NCBI RefSeq assembly: GCF_019511645.1
Contig: NZ_JAEUAX010000003.1
Location: forward strand, 1-64,000
DNA from: Microbacterium ureisolvens
GTDB lineage: Bacteria; Actinomycetota; Actinomycetes; Actinomycetales; Microbacteriaceae
DNA: 64,000 nt
Direction of reading: 5' to 3'
The first letter of the stretch is position 1, and every line of letters starts with the position of its first letter. The notes beneath the pieces were generated by a model, which saw only the letters and a list, made by a program, of their open reading frames with translations, was not told the DNA's origin and did not search any database. This document shows positions 60,962 to 64,000 of the stretch, one piece after another. The position numbers and the translations under genes were made by a program.

Positions 60962-61814
60962 ACGGGTCCTCGGGCTCGGCGATCTCCTCCACCGCCGCGG
61001 CGTCGACGACGAGCTGCCCGTCCGACGACGAGCGCACGGTGCCGGTGATCGTGACCCACTGCCCGGTGGCGGGCGCACCGTCGCCGGCCACCACCGGCAG
61101 GCTCGCCGGCTGGGCGTCGATGACGCAGTGCGTGATGACCAGGCGCGTGAGATCGAAGGCGCCGTCCTCGCCGGGTGTCACGAACCCCGTGAGTTCGACG
61201 GCCTCGCCGTCGAACGCGTCGGGATTGGTCGCCGTTGCGAACACCGTCGCCCACTCGCCGACGCCGAACGAGGCCGTGTCGCCGGTCGAGGCCAGCTGGA
61301 CGGTATCCGCGCCGCCGAACAGCGGTGTCGCCCCGACGTCGCGCGACATCGCGAGCTCCGCGCTGAGGGAGGCGGGAGGGAGCACCAGCGTGAGGACGAC
61401 GACTCCGGATGCCGCGGCCCCGCCGACGACAGTGGCCGCGACGGCCAGCGGGTGCGAGGTGTGGCGGTCGTGGTCATGCTGATCGCGCCCAGAGTTCGCA
61501 GAATGCAACGGGCTTCGCAGCTCTGGGCGAGAATCCTGCGAGGTCGGTGCGACACTGCGGAGTCTGTGAACACCCGCGCCGTCACTCTCGCCGTGGTCGT
61601 GACCGTGGTCGGCCTCCGCGCCGAGGGGAAGCGCGAAGGAGGCGACTGCGCCGATCAGCACGAACACCGCCATCGACACCGCGAACCACGTCGAGTCGGG
61701 GTTGATGTACAGCCCGAGCCGCCCCGTCACCGCGAGGGAGATCGTGAAGACGGCGAGCGCCGCGGCGAGCCCGACCCCGAGCCACCGCGTGCCGACGAAC
61801 CCCGCCTTACGCAA
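60951..61814 (-). CDS. TIGR03943/DUF1980-family membrane protein, His-rich
   Basis: 287 residues. Two N-terminal membrane helices, a histidine/aspartate-rich loop (EADHGHDHGES, then DQHDHDRHTSH, ~67-120), a third helix, and a C-terminal domain with VITHCVIDAQP and OB-like WVTITGTVRSS. Normally a partner of the UPF0718 permease encoded just upstream. The start must be TTG 61814: an in-frame stop lies just upstream and the gene overlaps the permease by 8 nt, so translation is probably coupled. The His loops suggest divalent metal binding. Confidence 0.85.
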   Translation of the reverse strand: MRKAGFVGTRWLGVGLAAALAVFTISLAVTGRLGLYINPDSTWFAVSMAVFVLIGAVASFALPLGAEADHGHDHGESDGAGVHRLRSVAPTSQDSRPELRSPLHSANSGRDQHDHDRHTSHPLAVAATVVGGAAASGVVVLTLVLPPASLSAELAMSRDVGATPLFGGADTVQLASTGDTASFGVGEWATVFATATNPDAFDGEAVELTGFVTPGEDGAFDLTRLVITHCVIDAQPASLPVVAGDGAPATGQWVTITGTVRSSSDGQLVVDAAAVEEIAEPEDPYEY

Positions 61815-62883
61815 GGAGGTTCACCGCCGTCCCGATCGCGAAGGCCGACAGGACGACCACCACGACGATTCCGCCGAGCGTGCGCCATGTGAACGTCGTG
61901 CGCATGAGGGCGAGCATCTTCACGTCGACGAGCGGCCCGACGAGCAGGAACGCGACGATCGAGCCCGGCGTGAACGTGGAGGCGAACGACAGCGCGAAGA
62001 AGGCGTCGACGTTCGAGCAGATCGACACCACCATCGCCAGCGCCATCATCGCGACGATCGACAGCGCCGGGTTCGCGCCGATCGCGAGCAGCGCTTCGCG
62101 GGGGATCAGCACCTGCACCGCTCCGGCCAGCGCCGAGCCGATGACGAGCGCCGGCATCACCGCGCGCAGCTCGATCACGAACTGCGCGAGCGTGCGCCGC
62201 CATTTGCCGCCGGGTTCGTGCACCACGAGCTCGCACGTGTCGCGGAAGCGGTCGGTGAGCAGGGCGTCGGGAGACGGATGCCGCGAATACAGCCACCCGA
62301 TGAGGTTCGCGATCGCGTACCCGCCGAGCAGGCGGGCGATGAGGATGCCGTCGCTGAAGCCGAACGCCTGGTGCGTCGTGATGATGACGATGGGGTTCAC
62401 GATCGGCGCCGCGATGAGGAACGTGAGGGTCTCGGGCACCGAGAATCCGCGCATGAGAAGGCCACGCGCGAACGGCACGTTTCCGCACTCGCAGACCGGC
62501 ACGATCATGCCGAGCAGCGACAGCACGGCGCGTCTGGCCCAGCCTCGCCGCGGCATCCATCTCTCGATGGCCCCCGGCGGGACCCATACCTGCACGACGA
62601 TCGACAGCACCACGCCGAGTGCCACGAACGGCAGCGACTCGATGAGCACGCTGATCGCGAGGGTCAGTCCGTCCTGTGCGCGGGTGGGGAGGGACGCCGG
62701 GAACAGGGTCGGGGCGAGCCAGTCGATGAGGAAGAGGCCGGCGACGACGGCAAGGCCCACGCCGAGCCAGAGCAGGGTGCGGGCCTGCGCGGATGGCTGC
62801 GGCGCAGCATCCGTCGTCGATCCGTGGCGGTGCTCGGCGGAGCGCGCCCGTGTGCCCGGGTCAGTCCGCGTCACGCTGGGCAT
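61807..62883 (-). CDS. UPF0718-family permease
   Basis: 358 residues with about eight to nine segments. Family motifs: IVPVCECGNVPFARGLL (CxCGN), AAPIVNPIVIITT and VVSICSNVDAFFALSF; the cysteines lie within the membrane. Together with the TIGR03943 partner it forms a permease pair of undefined substrate, here next to zur and znuB. ATG 62883 or GTG 62874 may be the start; both overlap zur. Confidence 0.86.
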   Translation of the reverse strand: MPSVTRTDPGTRARSAEHRHGSTTDAAPQPSAQARTLLWLGVGLAVVAGLFLIDWLAPTLFPASLPTRAQDGLTLAISVLIESLPFVALGVVLSIVVQVWVPPGAIERWMPRRGWARRAVLSLLGMIVPVCECGNVPFARGLLMRGFSVPETLTFLIAAPIVNPIVIITTHQAFGFSDGILIARLLGGYAIANLIGWLYSRHPSPDALLTDRFRDTCELVVHEPGGKWRRTLAQFVIELRAVMPALVIGSALAGAVQVLIPREALLAIGANPALSIVAMMALAMVVSICSNVDAFFALSFASTFTPGSIVAFLLVGPLVDVKMLALMRTTFTWRTLGGIVVVVVLSAFAIGTAVNLLA

Positions 62884-63274
62884 CCCGGGCGGCCGCGCAG
62901 TTCGCACAGAGCCCGAAGATGTCGACGACGTGCTCGGCGTCGCGGAATCCGTGGCGCTCGGCGGTGCGCTTCGCCCACTGCTCGACGTCGGTCGCCTCGA
63001 TCTCGACGGTCAGTCCGCAGGAGCGGCAGATCAGATGGTGGTGGTGGCCGGTGCTCGCGCACGCACGGTACAGTGCCTCGCCCTCGGGGCTCTGCAGCGA
63101 ATCGGCCTCGCCCTGGGCGGCGAGTCCGGCGAGCGCCCGGTACACGGTGGCCAGTCCGATGCCGGTGTTCTCGTCGCGGAGGGTGGCGTGCAGCGACTGC
63201 GCACTGACGAATCCGCGGGCGTCGGACAGCGCCTCGCGCACGCGTTCGCGCTGCCACGTGTTGCGCTGTGCCAT
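62861..63274 (-). CDS. zur: Fur-family regulator, Zur type
   Basis: 137 residues. A winged helix (VSAQSLHATLRDENTGIGLATVYRALAGLAAQGE) is followed by the metal domain CASTGHHHHLICRSCGLTVEIE and the structural zinc pair CRSC...CANC. The sequence before the His run (EADSLQSPEGEALYRAC) matches actinobacterial Zur rather than Fur. It represses zinc uptake when zinc is bound. TAGACT (63282-63287) is 7 nt before the ATG, so it may also have a leaderless promoter of its own. Confidence 0.88.
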   Translation of the reverse strand: MAQRNTWQRERVREALSDARGFVSAQSLHATLRDENTGIGLATVYRALAGLAAQGEADSLQSPEGEALYRACASTGHHHHLICRSCGLTVEIEATDVEQWAKRTAERHGFRDAEHVVDIFGLCANCAAARDAQRDAD

Positions 63275-63281
63275 GGGGGCG

Positions 63282-63287
63282 AGTCTA
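63282..63287 (-). promoter_or_regulatory. -10 element of zur
   Basis: TAGACT on the minus strand in the 45-nt gap between znuB and zur. Confidence 0.5.
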
Positions 63288-63319
63288 CCGACGGGTCCTG
63301 TGCGTCTCCCGGGCGCCGG

Positions 63320-64000
63320 TCACCGGGCGGCCTCGGAGACGGGGACCCGCGTCACGCGGTCGCGGCGGGCGCCTGCGACGCGGCAGACGACGTAGATCGC
63401 GAACGAGATGGTCGTGATGTACGGGCTCACCGGGAGGGTGCCCATGATCGCGAGGAGGATGCCGCCCACCGCCGACACGAAGCCGAACAGCGCCGACAGC
63501 AGCGGCACCGACAGGGGCCCCGATGCGATGCGCATCGCCGCGGCGGCGGGCGTGACGAGCAGAGCCATCACCAGCAGCGCGCCGATGATATGCACGGCGA
63601 CGGCGACGATGAGACCGAGCAGCAGCATGAACCCGAGCGAGACCGCGGTGGTGGGCACGCCGCGGGCGGCAGCGGACTGAGGGTCGAGCGAGTCGAAGCG
63701 CAGCGGGCGCCAGATGAGGAGCAGGCCCAGCAGCACGACGGCGCCGATGCCGATCAGCCAGCCGAGCTGGCCGGTCTGCACCGAGACGATCTGCCCGGTC
63801 AGCAGGCTGAACCGGTTGGCGCTGCGGCCGTCGTAGAGGGAGAGGAACAGAATGCCGAGACCCAGCCCGAACGGCATCAGCACGCCGATGATCGAGTTGC
63901 GGTCGCGCGCCTTAGCCCCCAGCACGCCGATGATGGCGGCCGCGATGAGTGAGCCCACGATGGATCCGGTGACGACATCCCAGCCGATGAGGAGCGCCGC
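63320..64000 (-). CDS. znuB: Zinc/manganese ABC importer permease, ZnuB type (5' end outside window)
   Basis: 227 residues visible; the frame is open to the window edge, so the N-terminus is missing. ABC-3 family permease: NRFSLLTGQIVSVQTGQLGWL, then IGALLVMALLVTPAAAAMRI, with the usual membrane segments. zur follows 45 nt downstream, which supports zinc as cargo. The matching ATPase and binding protein should lie just beyond 64000. Confidence 0.88.
   Translation of the reverse strand, partial: AALLIGWDVVTGSIVGSLIAAAIIGVLGAKARDRNSIIGVLMPFGLGLGILFLSLYDGRSANRFSLLTGQIVSVQTGQLGWLIGIGAVVLLGLLLIWRPLRFDSLDPQSAAARGVPTTAVSLGFMLLLGLIVAVAVHIIGALLVMALLVTPAAAAMRIASGPLSVPLLSALFGFVSAVGGILLAIMGTLPVSPYITTISFAIYVVCRVAGARRDRVTRVPVSEAAR

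Noticed and set aside
63275..63319. Zur autoregulatory box in the znuB-zur gap
   Set aside because: Only a -10 like TAGACT is visible; no palindrome.

Overview
The window is very GC-rich and densely packed with genes. The gene families point to an actinobacterium, most likely a Microbacteriaceae member close to Microbacterium: a 7Fe ferredoxin with an FprA-type reductase, a four-cysteine CysH, a DUF222/HNH 13E12-family protein, a CopD-CtaG fusion, an SCO7613-type giant membrane protein, and an rpmB-rpmG-rpsN cluster. I see no rRNA, CRISPR array, insertion sequence or prophage. One tRNA is present, tRNA-Gly(CCC). The last gene runs off the right edge.

Layout. 0-11.1 kb is an assimilatory sulfur block: siroheme chelatase, ferredoxin-type sulfite reductase, CysH, CysD, CysN, an SsuABC/NrtABC-type importer, CobA for siroheme, then ferredoxin reductase and ferredoxin as likely electron supply. 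11.1-15.2 kb holds a TrxR-like flavoprotein, a secreted protein, a two-component system and a PadR regulator. 15.4-21.2 kb is a polyamine-type potA-D-B-C importer. It is divergent from an FCD/GntR regulator and a soluble Cache-domain protein, with a perfect palindrome in the shared promoter. 21.2-29.7 kb is mixed: dcd, tRNA-Gly, sulfide:quinone oxidoreductase behind a tiny upstream ORF, HNH protein, GrpB, PPOX-like protein, PfkB kinase and GH35 beta-galactosidase. 29.8-37 kb has a GCS2 ligase, Gfo/Idh oxidoreductase, EamA exporter, a beta-lactamase-fold lipoprotein without its catalytic residues, DUF2470 and heme oxygenase genes with an IdeR/DtxR-like box, and a Pif1-like helicase. 37-43.5 kb has a MerR-flavoprotein pair around a 24-bp perfect palindrome, a membrane protein, SulP and CopD-CtaG. 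43.5-51.3 kb has HU, TetR plus alpha/beta hydrolase, an esterase, an ion channel, LacI plus GH51 arabinofuranosidase, and the three ribosomal protein genes. 51.7-59.4 kb is a 1773-residue membrane protein, a 3-methyladenine glycosylase and an MFS pump. 59.5-64 kb is a zinc-type locus: ZnuB-like permease, Zur, UPF0718 permease, His-rich TIGR03943 partner and an Ig/propeller membrane protein.

Two window-wide patterns stand out. At least 17 genes have a TANNNT hexamer exactly 6 nt before the start codon (an eighteenth at 7 nt), which predicts leaderless transcripts. The 10-mer GGATGCTGCG or its complement occurs at least 24 times by eye, in several reading frames and in non-coding DNA. Start codons were chosen by Shine-Dalgarno match, overlap with the upstream gene, or this leaderless pattern. 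All family assignments come from reading motifs, not from database searches.
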